From an uncultured Elusimicrobiales bacterium (GTDB lineage: Bacteria; Elusimicrobiota; Elusimicrobia; Elusimicrobiales; Elusimicrobiaceae): a DNA stretch of 64,000 nucleotides. The notes under the pieces were generated by a model that worked only from the letters and a program-made list of their open reading frames with translations, ran no database searches and was not told where the DNA came from. The DNA lies in the NCBI GenBank assembly GCA_934667625.1, contig CAKUMH010000003.1, forward strand, positions 1-64,000, written 5' to 3'. This document shows, piece by piece, positions 33,436 through 43,076 of the stretch (its first letter is position 1; the number at the start of each line of letters is the position of its first letter). A program made the position numbers and the translations under genes.

Positions 33436-34521
33436 TTACAAGTTGCGCAGCCGTTTGACAATTTCCTTGGCGGCGGAAAGCGGATTGGGCAGGCGCAAGC
33501 GGTAATAGGCCCGGTGCATGGCGGAGAGCTTTTTATCCCCCCCGCGCCGCACAAGTTCCGCTAGCGCGGCCTGCAGGGTGTGCGGCAGATTTTTATCATC
33601 TAACACAATTTTGGCGCACCCGGCATCTTGCAAAATTTTGGCGTTGTAGTATTGATGATTGGCCGCCGCATGCGGAAACGGCACCAACACCGCGGGCAGG
33701 CGGCAATACGTCAGTTCCGCCAGCGTACTGGCCCCACTGCGGCAAACCGCCAGGTCTGCCACCTTCATGAGGGCATAAATTTCATGCGAGTACGGCAGCA
33801 CCGCCACATTTTTAAAGTGAGCGTATTCATCGTGCAGCACGCCGTACCAACGCTCTCCCGTAATGTGGATAAACTGCCAGGCAGAAAATTTTTTGGCGCA
33901 GGCCACCACGGCCTCGTTCAAATCCTTGGCGCCTTGGCTTCCCCCCACCACCAGCACCGTTTTTTTATCCGGCACCAGGCCCAGCCCTTCCAAGAGGGCA
34001 GTGCGGTCGGCAGGGTCGGCAAATTCACGGCGGATCGGCGTGCTGGTGAGCACGGCCCGTTTTACCTTTTCCGGTGTGGGCAGGCCCAGCATAAAGAGGT
34101 CTGCAAACTTGCCGCAAATTTTGTTAGCCAGCCCCAGGCGGGCGTTGGAATCGTGCACAGCGGTCTTTACACCCATGAAGTGGGCTATAAAAATGAGCGG
34201 AAAGGAAATATATCCCCCGGTGCCAACAGCCACCTGCGGGCGGAAATTTTTGATAATTTTGCGCGTTTGTAAAAGCGATTTAACCAGCTTTACGCAAAAT
34301 TTAAGGTGCCGCAACGGATTTACGGAGCGGGGCAGGCCCATAAAGTCAATTTCCTGGTAGCGCAGTTTGTGCGCGTCCAGCACTTGGGCGGCAGGGTCGT
34401 GCCGGCGCACGATAAACAAGACCGCAAGCCCCTGCCTTTTAAGTTCTTTTCCAAGCGCCAGGCCGGGATAAAAATGCCCGCCCGTGCCGCCGGATGCAAT
34501 CAGAAAACGTTTGTTTGTCAT
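33436..34521 (-). CDS. murG: UDP-GlcNAc:undecaprenyl-PP-MurNAc-peptide GlcNAc transferase
   Basis: MurG makes lipid II from lipid I on the inner face of the membrane. The 361-residue GT-B enzyme begins with the GGTGGHFYPGLAL loop. It also shows GTGGYISFPLI, GGSQGAKDLN and a late CRSGASTLAEL UDP-GlcNAc site. Length is normal. It starts 2 nt after ftsW and is the last gene of the division/cell-wall cluster. The C-terminal domain is complete. Confidence 0.95.
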   Translation of the reverse strand: MTNKRFLIASGGTGGHFYPGLALGKELKRQGLAVLFIVRRHDPAAQVLDAHKLRYQEIDFMGLPRSVNPLRHLKFCVKLVKSLLQTRKIIKNFRPQVAVGTGGYISFPLIFIAHFMGVKTAVHDSNARLGLANKICGKFADLFMLGLPTPEKVKRAVLTSTPIRREFADPADRTALLEGLGLVPDKKTVLVVGGSQGAKDLNEAVVACAKKFSAWQFIHITGERWYGVLHDEYAHFKNVAVLPYSHEIYALMKVADLAVCRSGASTLAELTYCRLPAVLVPFPHAAANHQYYNAKILQDAGCAKIVLDDKNLPHTLQAALAELVRRGGDKKLSAMHRAYYRLRLPNPLSAAKEIVKRLRNL

Positions 34522-34523
34522 TG

Positions 34524-35756
34524 TTATTTATTCCTGTTTTTGTAATGGGTGATGTCCTCGCGCAAGTTGTTTTGTGTATTGTCCACCGCCGCAAGATTTA
34601 AGATAATACCCACCATGACCAAGGTCATAATTACCGAGGAACCGCCGTACGAAAAGAACGGCAGCGCAATCCCTTTGGTGGGTGTTAGGCCGATAGCCAT
34701 AGCCATATTAAAGAAGGCCTGCATACAAATGGTAATGCCTAGACCAAAGATGACCAAGGCGTGAAAGTTGGTCTTGGCAATGCGCGCCAAACGAATGGCA
34801 CACACCAACAGCACACAAAAGAAGGCCAAAATAACCGCAATGCGCAAGAGTCCCAGCTCTTCGCACATAATGGAAAAAATAAAGTCCGTGTGTGCGGCAG
34901 GGAGGTATTCCAGTTTCAGTTCGCTGTTGCCGAGCCCTTTTCCCAGCCAACCGCCGGACCCCACGGCCAAGAAAGACTGCACCAGCTGATACCCAGTTCC
35001 CCCGGCGGAGGCAAAGGGGTTTAGAAAGGAGAAAATGCGCTGACGGCGGTATCCCACAAAAAAGAGCTGTTGGATAACCAGCGGCGAAATGCACAGCGCC
35101 GGAATAGCCAAGTGCTTAATCCGGGTGCCCGCCACCAGGAGCATAAAGACAAACACCGCCCCCATTAAGCTGGGGGTGCCGATGTCCTTTTCTGCCAAAA
35201 TAAGCGCCAGTGTAAACCCGGCCACGGCCATAGGTTTTAGCAAAAGCTTCCAATTTTTGGCCAATTTCCCGGCCACTCCGTCCAGGTAGTCTGCTACATA
35301 GATAACCAAGGTCACCTTGGCGATTTCGGACGGCTGCAGTTTAAAGAAACCAAAGTCTATCCACCGGTGTACGTTGGCCTGCGTGCGCACAAACAGCACG
35401 GCAATAAGCAGGGCCCACGTAAAATACATCAGCACGATCGGGCGGAAGATCTTCCACTTTTGCAAACGGTCGTACGTCTGTGATAAAAACAGCGCCAGTG
35501 CAATGCCCATTACGTCAAAAATCAGCTGGCGTTTAAAGAAGGCGGTAGAGTCAAACGCGCTGGAAGAATAGGTAAAAATCAGCCCAAAAAGCACCAGCGC
35601 AAACGCGATGAAGGAAATGCGCTTGTCCAGCTGCAGCCACCGCCAGCCCGTTTCCGTGCCGCGGGGCGCAAAGCCGTTTTCCCTTCCGTAAAGAACTGGG
35701 GATTTTTTAATGAAATTATTGCGCTTGCGCGGCGCTTTGTTAAATAAAGAAACCAT
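34524..35756 (-). CDS. ftsW: Peptidoglycan glycosyltransferase FtsW
   Basis: FtsW polymerises lipid II at the septum. The protein of about 410 residues has a basic N-terminus, about ten membrane helices, and SEDS family motifs (RWIDFGFFKLQPSEIAKV, GTGYQLVQSFLAVGSGG, GLTPTKGIALPFFSYGGSS). I start at MVSLFNKA, one codon past the mraY stop; the longer frame would run inside mraY. There is no clear ribosome site, so coupling to mraY is likely. Confidence 0.94.
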   Translation of the reverse strand: MVSLFNKAPRKRNNFIKKSPVLYGRENGFAPRGTETGWRWLQLDKRISFIAFALVLFGLIFTYSSSAFDSTAFFKRQLIFDVMGIALALFLSQTYDRLQKWKIFRPIVLMYFTWALLIAVLFVRTQANVHRWIDFGFFKLQPSEIAKVTLVIYVADYLDGVAGKLAKNWKLLLKPMAVAGFTLALILAEKDIGTPSLMGAVFVFMLLVAGTRIKHLAIPALCISPLVIQQLFFVGYRRQRIFSFLNPFASAGGTGYQLVQSFLAVGSGGWLGKGLGNSELKLEYLPAAHTDFIFSIMCEELGLLRIAVILAFFCVLLVCAIRLARIAKTNFHALVIFGLGITICMQAFFNMAMAIGLTPTKGIALPFFSYGGSSVIMTLVMVGIILNLAAVDNTQNNLREDITHYKNRNK

Positions 35757-35758
35757 AT

Positions 35759-36844
35759 TTATCTGATTTTTAAGGACGCCAAGGCCAGTAACATCAGCAT
35801 CACGCCCACAATCCAAAAGCGAACAATCACCTTGGGTTCCGGCACTCCTAAAAGTTCAAAATGATGGTGTATCGGCGCCATTTTAAAGAGCCGTTTGCCA
35901 TGCGTCAATTTAAAGTATCCCATTTGCAGCATAACGGATACGGTTTCCAGCACAAAAATGCCGCCCGCAATCGGCAGCAGGAGTTCCTGCTTGACGCAGA
36001 GCGCCGCCGTGCCGATCACGCCGCCCAAAAACAGCGAGCTCGTATCGCCCATAAACACTTGGGCGGGATAGGAATTGAACCACAAAAAACCCAGACACGC
36101 TCCCACCAAGGCACCCATAAAGACGGTAATTTCCCCCGCACCGGGTACGTAGATGATTTTTAAGTAGTCGGCAAAGTGCACGTTCCCGGCCAGGTAGGCA
36201 AAAATGGCATACGTCACGGCTGTAAAGACCATACACCCGCTGGCCAGGCCGTCCAGCCCGTCCGTAAGGTTAGTAGCGTTGGAGGAGCCTACAATCACCA
36301 GCATGGCAAAAGCAAAGTAGAACACCGAGAGGTCAATAAACGCCTTGCTCATGTACGGAATGATGAGCGAGGTGGTGTATTCGCTGTTGGGCGGATTTAA
36401 GGCCAAGTAGCCCACCACGACTACGGCCGTAAAAAGCTGGATAGCCAGTTTAATGGAGGATTTCATCCCCTCCGGGTTCTTTTTTACGAGCTTGGTATAG
36501 TCGTCCATTACGCCGGCGATACCCAGGGTGACCGTGGTAAAGACCAAGAGCCAAATGTAGTTGCTGTCCAGCCGGGCCCATAAAAGCACGCTGGCAATCA
36601 GGCTGACAAAAATGAGCAGTCCGCCCATAGTGGGCGTGCCACTTTTGGAGAGGTGGGAAGCCGGGCCGTATTCGCGTTCAATCTGTTGGATTTTGTAGGA
36701 ACGCAGCTTGGCCACCACCTTGGGGCCGATGAGCAGCGTCAAAAAGAACGCCGTAAACACCGCAGCTCCGGTGCGAAAGGTGATGTAGCTAAAAATATTC
36801 AAAAAGCTTACATCGTCCGTAAACAGCGAGAGGTAGTAAAGCAT
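35759..36844 (-). CDS. mraY: Phospho-MurNAc-pentapeptide transferase
   Basis: MraY transfers phospho-MurNAc-pentapeptide to undecaprenyl phosphate, making lipid I. The 361-residue protein has ten or so helices and the family motifs: SKSGTPTMGGLL, DDYTKL, NATNLTDGLDGLASG, FMGDTSSLFLG and MAPIHHHFE. Length equals the family norm. It starts 6 nt after murF. The next genes act in order, ftsW and murG. Confidence 0.96.
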   Translation of the reverse strand: MLYYLSLFTDDVSFLNIFSYITFRTGAAVFTAFFLTLLIGPKVVAKLRSYKIQQIEREYGPASHLSKSGTPTMGGLLIFVSLIASVLLWARLDSNYIWLLVFTTVTLGIAGVMDDYTKLVKKNPEGMKSSIKLAIQLFTAVVVVGYLALNPPNSEYTTSLIIPYMSKAFIDLSVFYFAFAMLVIVGSSNATNLTDGLDGLASGCMVFTAVTYAIFAYLAGNVHFADYLKIIYVPGAGEITVFMGALVGACLGFLWFNSYPAQVFMGDTSSLFLGGVIGTAALCVKQELLLPIAGGIFVLETVSVMLQMGYFKLTHGKRLFKMAPIHHHFELLGVPEPKVIVRFWIVGVMLMLLALASLKIR

Positions 36845-36850
36845 GTGGGG

Positions 36851-38194
36851 TTAAATCTCCTTTAAGATATTTTCAAAATTCATGGAGCGGGAAGCCTTCA
36901 CCAGGCAGGTTCCGCCGCCCTTGAGTACCGCGGACAGGTCTTTTATCCAGCCGCTAAAGGCAGGGGCATAAAACACTTTAATGGCGGTGGTATCTGCCAA
37001 TTTTTCGTAGGCGTATTTCATTTCCGGCCCGGCCAAAAAGGCATAGTCAATCTGGTTCTGCAACAGCTGGTGCGCCACTAAGCGGTGATATTCCTTGGAC
37101 GTTGCGCCCAGTTCCTTCATGTCGCCCAGTACCGCCACCCGCGGATGGGAAAGGCTGCGCCCCAAAATTTCCAAGGCGTTTTGCATGCTGGCGGGGTTGG
37201 CGTTGTAGCAATCCAAGATAAAATCCACCCCATTCTTCGTTAGGCGTTCCAAACGCATGGGCATAGGGGTGAAGGCCGCAAGGCCCTTTTGAATGTTGTC
37301 CATATACAGCCCCAGCGCAATGGCGGCCGCAGCCGCGGCGGCGGCGTTTAGCTTATCGTGGCGTTCCAGTTTTAAGTGGAACATATGCGCTTCGCCCTTA
37401 TAGGTAAACGCAAATTCTTCCGTCTCTAAAATCTGCAGGTCCGCACCGGGTGTAAACCCAAAGGAAAGGCTTTTGCCTTTAAATTCCGTTTTCAAGCGGG
37501 CGAGGTATTTGTCGTCTGCATTATAGACCAAGGTACCGCCGAAATTAAGGCATTGGGCAATTTCGGTTTTGGTTTTGTAAATGGTTTCCAAATCGTGGAA
37601 GAATTCCAAGTGGGAAGGGCCCACATTGGTGATTACCGCCACATCCGGCACGGCCAGGGAAGCCGTTTCCAAAATATCGCCCGGCTGAGAGGCGCCCAGT
37701 TCAAACACACCGTATTTGTGCTTGGGTTGGATTTCCAACAGCGAAAACGGCACCCCAAACTGGTTATTAAAATTGCCCATATTGGCCACGGTTTCGCCGG
37801 CGGTTTCGCAAATGGCGCGCAGCATTTGTTTGGTGGTGCTTTTGCCGTTGGAACCGGTGACGGCGGCCACCTTTAAGGTGCTGTTGAGGCGGTGGTATTT
37901 GGCTAGGACCTGCAGGGCTTTTAAGGAGTCTTTTACTAAAAGGAAAGAGGCGGTTGTATGCGGCGGCAGTTCCACCCCTTCCTCCGCCATTACAATTGCG
38001 GCGCCTTGGGCCAATACTTGGGGAATAAATTTTCGTGCGTCGTGGTTTTTGCCCTTTAACGCCAAGAAAGCGTCCCCGGGCGTAATGACGCGGGAATCGG
38101 TTACAAAGGAAACCACCTTGGTATCCGGGGCGGAAGAAACCAGTTTGGCACCGGTAATTTCCGCAATTTTGCTGAGAGTTAAATTAAGTTTCAT
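36851..38194 (-). CDS. murF: UDP-MurNAc-tripeptide--D-alanyl-D-alanine ligase
   Basis: MurF adds D-Ala-D-Ala to UDP-MurNAc-tripeptide. The 447-residue Mur ligase has the P-loop TGSNGKSTTKQML, TNVGPSHLEFF and the C-terminal domain with DCYNANPASM and LGDMKELG. I start at ATG (MKLNLTLS) because AAGGAG lies five bases upstream; an earlier in-frame GTG is inside that site. murE, usual between ftsI and murF, is missing here. A 42-nt gap separates it from ftsI. Confidence 0.94.
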   Translation of the reverse strand: MKLNLTLSKIAEITGAKLVSSAPDTKVVSFVTDSRVITPGDAFLALKGKNHDARKFIPQVLAQGAAIVMAEEGVELPPHTTASFLLVKDSLKALQVLAKYHRLNSTLKVAAVTGSNGKSTTKQMLRAICETAGETVANMGNFNNQFGVPFSLLEIQPKHKYGVFELGASQPGDILETASLAVPDVAVITNVGPSHLEFFHDLETIYKTKTEIAQCLNFGGTLVYNADDKYLARLKTEFKGKSLSFGFTPGADLQILETEEFAFTYKGEAHMFHLKLERHDKLNAAAAAAAAIALGLYMDNIQKGLAAFTPMPMRLERLTKNGVDFILDCYNANPASMQNALEILGRSLSHPRVAVLGDMKELGATSKEYHRLVAHQLLQNQIDYAFLAGPEMKYAYEKLADTTAIKVFYAPAFSGWIKDLSAVLKGGGTCLVKASRSMNFENILKEI

Positions 38195-38236
38195 ACGCAC
38201 TCCTTAAAAATAGAAATTCTACCTTTTTAAATCGTT

Positions 38237-39931
38237 TTATTCAAAGTCCACCTGGTCCGGCTTTACACCCTTGAGGACCAAGAGATGCTCGGCAATCTCT
38301 TTAAATACAGGCGCCGCCGCCGTGCCGCCAAAGGTGTATTTGGTCGGGTTATCCAGCACCACCAAAATAGTGAACTGTGGGTCGCTCACCGGCAAAAAAC
38401 CGCAGAACGACACAATGTGGTTGCGTTTGGCGTATCCGCCTTCTTTACTTAGCTTTTCCGCCGTGCCCGTTTTTCCCGCCACCTGATAGCCTTTAATTTG
38501 AGCCCGCTTACCGGAGCCTGCCTCCACCACGCTTTGGAGCACCTTCTTCATAGTTTGGGTGGTTTCTTCTTTTAGCACGCGGCGGATTTTGACGGGCTTG
38601 GAAAGCTTTTCCACCGAGCCCCCTGCGTATTCTATGCGGTCAATCAAGTGCGGCTGCATCAGAATGCCGCCGTTGGCAATGGCCGAGTACGCATTAATCA
38701 GCTGGATAGGCGTAGTGGCCACGCCATAGCCATAGCCCTTGGTGGCCGTATCCACTTTGGTCCACTTGGTGTAGGGAGGCACGTTGCCCTTGGATTCGCC
38801 GTTAAAGTTGATATCCGTTTTGGTACCAAAGCCAAAGGCCTTGATGTAATAAAACAGGTTTTTGGCGCCCAGTTCCAGCGCAATTTTTCCAGCCCCAATG
38901 TTGGAGGAAAGCTGCATAATTTCGGGAATGGATAGGAAGTCTTTTTTGTGCTGTTTGTCGCGCACGGTGACGCCACGCGCCACCTCCCACACGCGGCCGT
39001 CCATGTCAATGCTGTCCGTCACGCTGACCACCCCCGCATCCAACGCGGAGGAAATGGAAATAGTTTTGAAGGTGGAGCCGGGTTCGTAGGTAAACTGAAA
39101 CGCCAAGGACTGCCCGTCCTTCACCGGCAGGGAAGCCGCCGCCAGAATCTTTCCGGTTTTGGGCTCCTGCACCAGTGCAATGCCGTGTTCGGCGCCGTAG
39201 GTATCTACCGCTTTTTTGAGGGCTTCTTCGGCGTAAAACTGGGCGACCTCGTCTATCGTCAAATAGATGTTGGCCACGGAAAGTTCCTCTTTTAATTTCC
39301 GGTCGTAAATAATCTCACCGCGGCGTGCGCGCTTGGCGCGCTTTTTGCTAATGTCTTGGCTGAGCTCGCCGTTGAACATTTGCTCTATGCCGGAAAGGCC
39401 TAAATTTTTGGAGTTAGCCGCCCCAATAATATCCAGCGCGCTTTGCCCATACGGGTGGATGCGCTCGTACTCTGGGGTAAGTTCCAGCCCCTGGCCCAGC
39501 TCCGTGCGTAAAATTTCGGAAATTTTAATGTAGTTGTCCGGCTTGATTTTTTTGGCCACAAAAAAGAAATTGGAAGCACGGTTCCACTTTTCCAAAATGC
39601 GCTGTTTGGGAATTTTTAAGGTCTCGGACAAAAAAGCCACCGTTTTGTTTTTATCCTTTACATAACGCTTGTTGACGCCGCACGAGTGCGTGCGGACCGA
39701 TTCGGCCAGTTCCCGCCCGTTTACGTCCAAGATTTTGCCGCGCAAACGGTCTTCGGCCAGGTAGTTGTAAATGGCGCGCTCGGCCTTGGAGGAGAACTCC
39801 TCGTACTGGAACGTCTGCATATAAAACAGGCGCAGAAAAATGCACAAGGGCGCCAGCAAAATAACCATCCCCGCCAGGCGCATGCGGTTTTTGATGTTAA
39901 ATACAAACGGGGAGGAACGTTTTTTAAGCAT
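38237..39931 (-). CDS. ftsI: Division-specific transpeptidase (PBP3/FtsI)
   Basis: FtsI crosslinks septal peptidoglycan. The 564-residue class B penicillin-binding protein has one N-terminal membrane helix (about 17-33), a dimerisation/pedestal domain and a transpeptidase domain. Its active-site motifs are STFK (PGSTFKT), SSN (LSSNIGAG) and KTG (VAGKTGTAEKL). No PASTA repeats follow. It lies between ftsL and murF and starts 2 nt after ftsL. Confidence 0.95.
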   Translation of the reverse strand: MLKKRSSPFVFNIKNRMRLAGMVILLAPLCIFLRLFYMQTFQYEEFSSKAERAIYNYLAEDRLRGKILDVNGRELAESVRTHSCGVNKRYVKDKNKTVAFLSETLKIPKQRILEKWNRASNFFFVAKKIKPDNYIKISEILRTELGQGLELTPEYERIHPYGQSALDIIGAANSKNLGLSGIEQMFNGELSQDISKKRAKRARRGEIIYDRKLKEELSVANIYLTIDEVAQFYAEEALKKAVDTYGAEHGIALVQEPKTGKILAAASLPVKDGQSLAFQFTYEPGSTFKTISISSALDAGVVSVTDSIDMDGRVWEVARGVTVRDKQHKKDFLSIPEIMQLSSNIGAGKIALELGAKNLFYYIKAFGFGTKTDINFNGESKGNVPPYTKWTKVDTATKGYGYGVATTPIQLINAYSAIANGGILMQPHLIDRIEYAGGSVEKLSKPVKIRRVLKEETTQTMKKVLQSVVEAGSGKRAQIKGYQVAGKTGTAEKLSKEGGYAKRNHIVSFCGFLPVSDPQFTILVVLDNPTKYTFGGTAAAPVFKEIAEHLLVLKGVKPDQVDFE

Positions 39932-39933
39932 AC

Positions 39934-40191
39934 TTATTTATCTTCCAACACAATAATTTCGTGCGGTTTGGCCGGGACGAGGCCCAGCTTTTCGTGTGCG
40001 AGACGGGTGATGTTTTCCGGGCTTGAGAGGCGGGCAATTTCCAGCTCCAAATACTGGTTGCGCGCTTCTTTAATTTCCACCTCGTTTTGCAGCTGGCCAA
40101 TGGTGCGGCCCGAGCGGTTGATTTCAATACGCATTACCGCAATACCGAATAAAAACAGACACAAGAAAAACAACAGTATAAAACCTCTCAT
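39934..40191 (-). CDS. ftsL: Cell division protein FtsL-like
   Basis: The 85-residue protein has an N-terminal membrane helix (about 4-20) and a leucine-zipper-like coiled coil. It closes with LSSPENITRLAHEKLGLV, the conserved end of FtsL/FtsB proteins. FtsL works with FtsB and FtsQ to hold and activate FtsWI. Position between rsmH and ftsI is the standard ftsL place. It overlaps rsmH by 4 nt. Confidence 0.88.
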   Translation of the reverse strand: MRGFILLFFLCLFLFGIAVMRIEINRSGRTIGQLQNEVEIKEARNQYLELEIARLSSPENITRLAHEKLGLVPAKPHEIIVLEDK

Positions 40192-41075
40192 AAGCTCCTT
40201 TCAATCACGCGTAATTTGGCGCTGCGGGCGCGGCGGTTTTGGCGGACCTCGTCATATTCCGGTGGCAGGGCGTGCTTGTTGATTAACTTCCAGACGCCGC
40301 CTTTGGCCAGTTCTTTAAAGTGGTTTTTGACCAAGCGGTCCTCCAGCGAGTGGAAGGTGAGCACCGCAGCCCGTCCGCCGGGTTTTACGATGTGCTCCAA
40401 CGTGTTTAACGCCTCTTGCACAGTGTCCAGTTCGCGGTTTACCGCAATGCGCAGCGCCTGGAAGGTTTGCGTGGCAGGGTGCGTTTTGCCGCGTTTGCCG
40501 CCGTACACACGCTCCACAATTTCCTTTAGTTGGCCCGTTGTTTCAATTTTTTGTTCGCGGCGGGCTTGCATAATGGCTAAGGCAATTTTTAAGGCGTTTC
40601 GCTCCTCACCATAGTCCTGTAAAATGCGGGTTAAATCGTCCAGTCCCCAGGTGTTTACAATCACGGCCGCGCTCACCGGGTTTTGCAAATCAAAGCGCAT
40701 ATCCAGCGGTCCCTCGTGCAAAATACTAAAGCCGCGCGCTGGATTATCCAGCTGGTAGGAACTGAGCCCCAAGTCCAGCAGCAGCCCGTCCGCTCCGTTA
40801 AGGCCCAGCTTTTTGAGTTCCTCCGGCGCCTGCGTGTAGCTGGCGTGAAAGGCAGTCAGCCGCGGGTCGTTTACGCGGGCTACCGCCATTTGGAGGGCTT
40901 CTTCGTCTTTATCAAACCCCAAGATACGCGCCTGCGGGCCGAGCTTGCTTAAAAAGAATTTGGTATGCCCGCCAAGCCCCAGGGTTCCGTCCACATACAC
41001 GCCGTTGGGGTTTAAAAGTAAAAATTCGGCAATCTGCGGGGCCATAATTGGGATATGCGTCCAGTTTTGCGTCAT
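40188..41075 (-). CDS. rsmH: 16S rRNA (cytosine-N4)-methyltransferase RsmH
   Basis: RsmH (MraW) methylates C1402 of 16S rRNA. The 295-residue protein has YVDGTLGLGGHTKFFL, LGFDKDEEAL, GLLLDLGLSSYQLD, a helical insert (KTHPATQTFQALRIAVN) and FHSLEDRLVKNHF. It overlaps the metallopeptidase upstream by 4 nt and ftsL downstream. mraZ, often its upstream neighbour, is not present. Confidence 0.96.
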   Translation of the reverse strand: MTQNWTHIPIMAPQIAEFLLLNPNGVYVDGTLGLGGHTKFFLSKLGPQARILGFDKDEEALQMAVARVNDPRLTAFHASYTQAPEELKKLGLNGADGLLLDLGLSSYQLDNPARGFSILHEGPLDMRFDLQNPVSAAVIVNTWGLDDLTRILQDYGEERNALKIALAIMQARREQKIETTGQLKEIVERVYGGKRGKTHPATQTFQALRIAVNRELDTVQEALNTLEHIVKPGGRAAVLTFHSLEDRLVKNHFKELAKGGVWKLINKHALPPEYDEVRQNRRARSAKLRVIERSL

Positions 41076-42409
41076 GAAAATCCTCCCTTGTAACCGTTGG
41101 TGGGCACCATTTTTAATTTGTTGATTTTAGTTTTTTGCGGGGCCGGTTTGGGCTGCGGCTTTTTAGGGGCCGGAGCTTGTTGTTCGTCTGCTTTTGGCTC
41201 CGCCGGAGCGGAGGCTTTAGGTGCAGCAGTGGCCTTTTTAGCCTGCTTGGGCAAGGCGGAAGGCGGCGGCGTTTGCAGGATTTTCCCCTCTTTATAGGCC
41301 TTCTGCAAATCGTGCAGCCACACATTTTCCAACACGCTCACTTTGTTAAAGGGCATTCCGTACGCCCGGTAAAGCGCCTGGTGCAGGGGTGTTTTGGCCT
41401 TTAGCTCGTTACACAGCTTGTAAAATTCATCCCGCGTGCGCGTGTTAAGCATATAGTCCACCAGACTGTACGCCTGCGTGTACCACAGTTCCGCCTGCTC
41501 GGTGGAGTAGGCGCTGAGGTCCTCGGTAACGGTCATTTCGTCAAAAGAAATAATATCCCCGGCTAAAATACGGCGCAAACTGCGGTCCACCCAGCTGGGC
41601 TTTTGCTTGGTGGTGTGGATTTGCATATATACCGCCATCCCTTCCGAAAGCCACAGAGGCGAAATGGTGGGCAGGAAATACCCGTCAAAATACAGGTGTG
41701 TCAGCTCGTGCACGGAAAGCGGATAAAAGCTATTGCCCTCTATTATGTACATGGTATCGGCCCTCAGGTCCGACGACGCACCCGACCACGCGGGGCGTTT
41801 GGTAAAGGTCATGTAGCTGTCCTTTTCGCCAAAGAGCATTACCAAAATTTTGTTGGGTTTGATGACGATGGTGAATGGGGTTAAATCCAGCATTAAATTG
41901 CCGTGAATGTTGTCCAGTACCGTTTTGATATTTTCGGTGACGGGGTTGTTTTCGCGGTAGATTAAATAATTAAAAGTGTCTGCGGTCAAAAAGCCGGGCG
42001 GAGGCGGCATCCAGCGCACCTTGTGGGCGGAGTCCGCCGGGCGGTAAACCTGGGAAGGAAGTGTGTCCAGGTTGTCCTTAGAATTAATCAACGCCACATT
42101 TTCCAGCCCGGAAATAAGCGCGTTAAATTCTTTTTCTTCCTCGGGTGAATAGGGCACGGCTGTTTCTGCGGCGGGCGGAGGCGGCACGGAAATATCCGGC
42201 CGCTGTTCGCGTGCTTTGCCGCGTTGGTCATCCTGCGAAGGCGCGGGCGGCTGGCTAACCGGGGGTTCCTTCTGTGTTACGGGTTCCTCGGCAAATAGCG
42301 CCTTTACCACGTCTTTTGGTTTAATGCCAAACGAGCGCAGCACGGGAGGCGCCACCAAAAGTACCGCCAGCAGCCACAAAAGACAGGTAATTTTTTTTAC
42401 TATTTCCAT
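41072..42409 (-). CDS. Membrane-anchored zinc metallopeptidase (gluzincin-like)
   Basis: The 445-residue protein has an N-terminal membrane helix (about 7-21) and a Pro/Gln-rich linker to about 90. A peptidase domain holds HELTH at 234-238 and a downstream WLSEGMAVY with E256 as the third zinc ligand. The C-terminal 80 residues are Ala/Pro/Lys-rich. It fits the MA-clan peptidases; a role in envelope upkeep is likely from the position between rsmG and rsmH, but the substrate is unknown. It sits 19 nt after rsmG. Confidence 0.8.
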   Translation of the reverse strand: MEIVKKITCLLWLLAVLLVAPPVLRSFGIKPKDVVKALFAEEPVTQKEPPVSQPPAPSQDDQRGKAREQRPDISVPPPPAAETAVPYSPEEEKEFNALISGLENVALINSKDNLDTLPSQVYRPADSAHKVRWMPPPPGFLTADTFNYLIYRENNPVTENIKTVLDNIHGNLMLDLTPFTIVIKPNKILVMLFGEKDSYMTFTKRPAWSGASSDLRADTMYIIEGNSFYPLSVHELTHLYFDGYFLPTISPLWLSEGMAVYMQIHTTKQKPSWVDRSLRRILAGDIISFDEMTVTEDLSAYSTEQAELWYTQAYSLVDYMLNTRTRDEFYKLCNELKAKTPLHQALYRAYGMPFNKVSVLENVWLHDLQKAYKEGKILQTPPPSALPKQAKKATAAPKASAPAEPKADEQQAPAPKKPQPKPAPQKTKINKLKMVPTNGYKGGFS

Positions 42410-42428
42410 AAAACCCTTTTTACGACCC

Positions 42429-43076
42429 TTAATCTTTCTTTACAAATAAAACCAAATGGCGTTTTTTGTCGTCACACGGCAGGGTGTAACGCTCCACCCC
42501 GAGCAGCTCGGCGTGGTATTTTTCCGGATGAGCTTCTTTTTCCTGCGGGTGCTCGCCCTGGAACGCCACAAAGACACCGCCCGTTTTAAGCGCGCTTACG
42601 CACAGGGGCAACACGTCCGGCAGCTGGCCCATGGCGCGCTCGGTGATGAAATCAAAAGCGAATGTTTTCTTTTGCCCCAAACGTATATTTTTCACTTTGG
42701 CGTTTGTGAGCCCAAGCTGCAAAATGGCCCAATTCATAAACGAGGAACGTTTTTCCAAACTTTCAATCAGCGTTACTTCCGCCTGCGGCAGGGAGATTGC
42801 CAGGGTAAGGCCAATGTACCCCGCGCCCGCCCCCGCATCCGCCAGCGTAAAACGTTCCAGCCCCTTGATATGCGCCATGGCGCGGATTTTAGCGGCGGCC
42901 ACCAGCCCGTCGCACAGGTGGCGCCGGCACACCTCTTGCAGGTCAGCCGCGCTGGTGAGGTTTAAAAAGTCCTTTTTCCCCCACACCAAGGCGCCGTAAT
43001 CCGCCAGCTTTTGCGCCTGTTCGGCACAAAGCGGCAGGCCAAGCGTTTGGGCAAAATCAGTGAGCGTCTTTAACAC
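42429..43076 (-). CDS. rsmG: 16S rRNA (guanine-N7)-methyltransferase RsmG
   Basis: RsmG methylates G527 of 16S rRNA. The 215-residue Rossmann protein has LADAGAGAGYIGLTLAI for SAM and ITERAMGQLPDVL, and a C-terminal TLPCDDKKRHLVLFVKK. I take the GTG at 43076 (VLKTLTDF) because GGAGG lies seven bases upstream; the longer ATG frame starts within mnmG without a ribosome site. It overlaps mnmG by 20 nt. mnmE-mnmG-rsmG is a common order. Confidence 0.93.
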   Translation of the reverse strand: MLKTLTDFAQTLGLPLCAEQAQKLADYGALVWGKKDFLNLTSAADLQEVCRRHLCDGLVAAAKIRAMAHIKGLERFTLADAGAGAGYIGLTLAISLPQAEVTLIESLEKRSSFMNWAILQLGLTNAKVKNIRLGQKKTFAFDFITERAMGQLPDVLPLCVSALKTGGVFVAFQGEHPQEKEAHPEKYHAELLGVERYTLPCDDKKRHLVLFVKKD

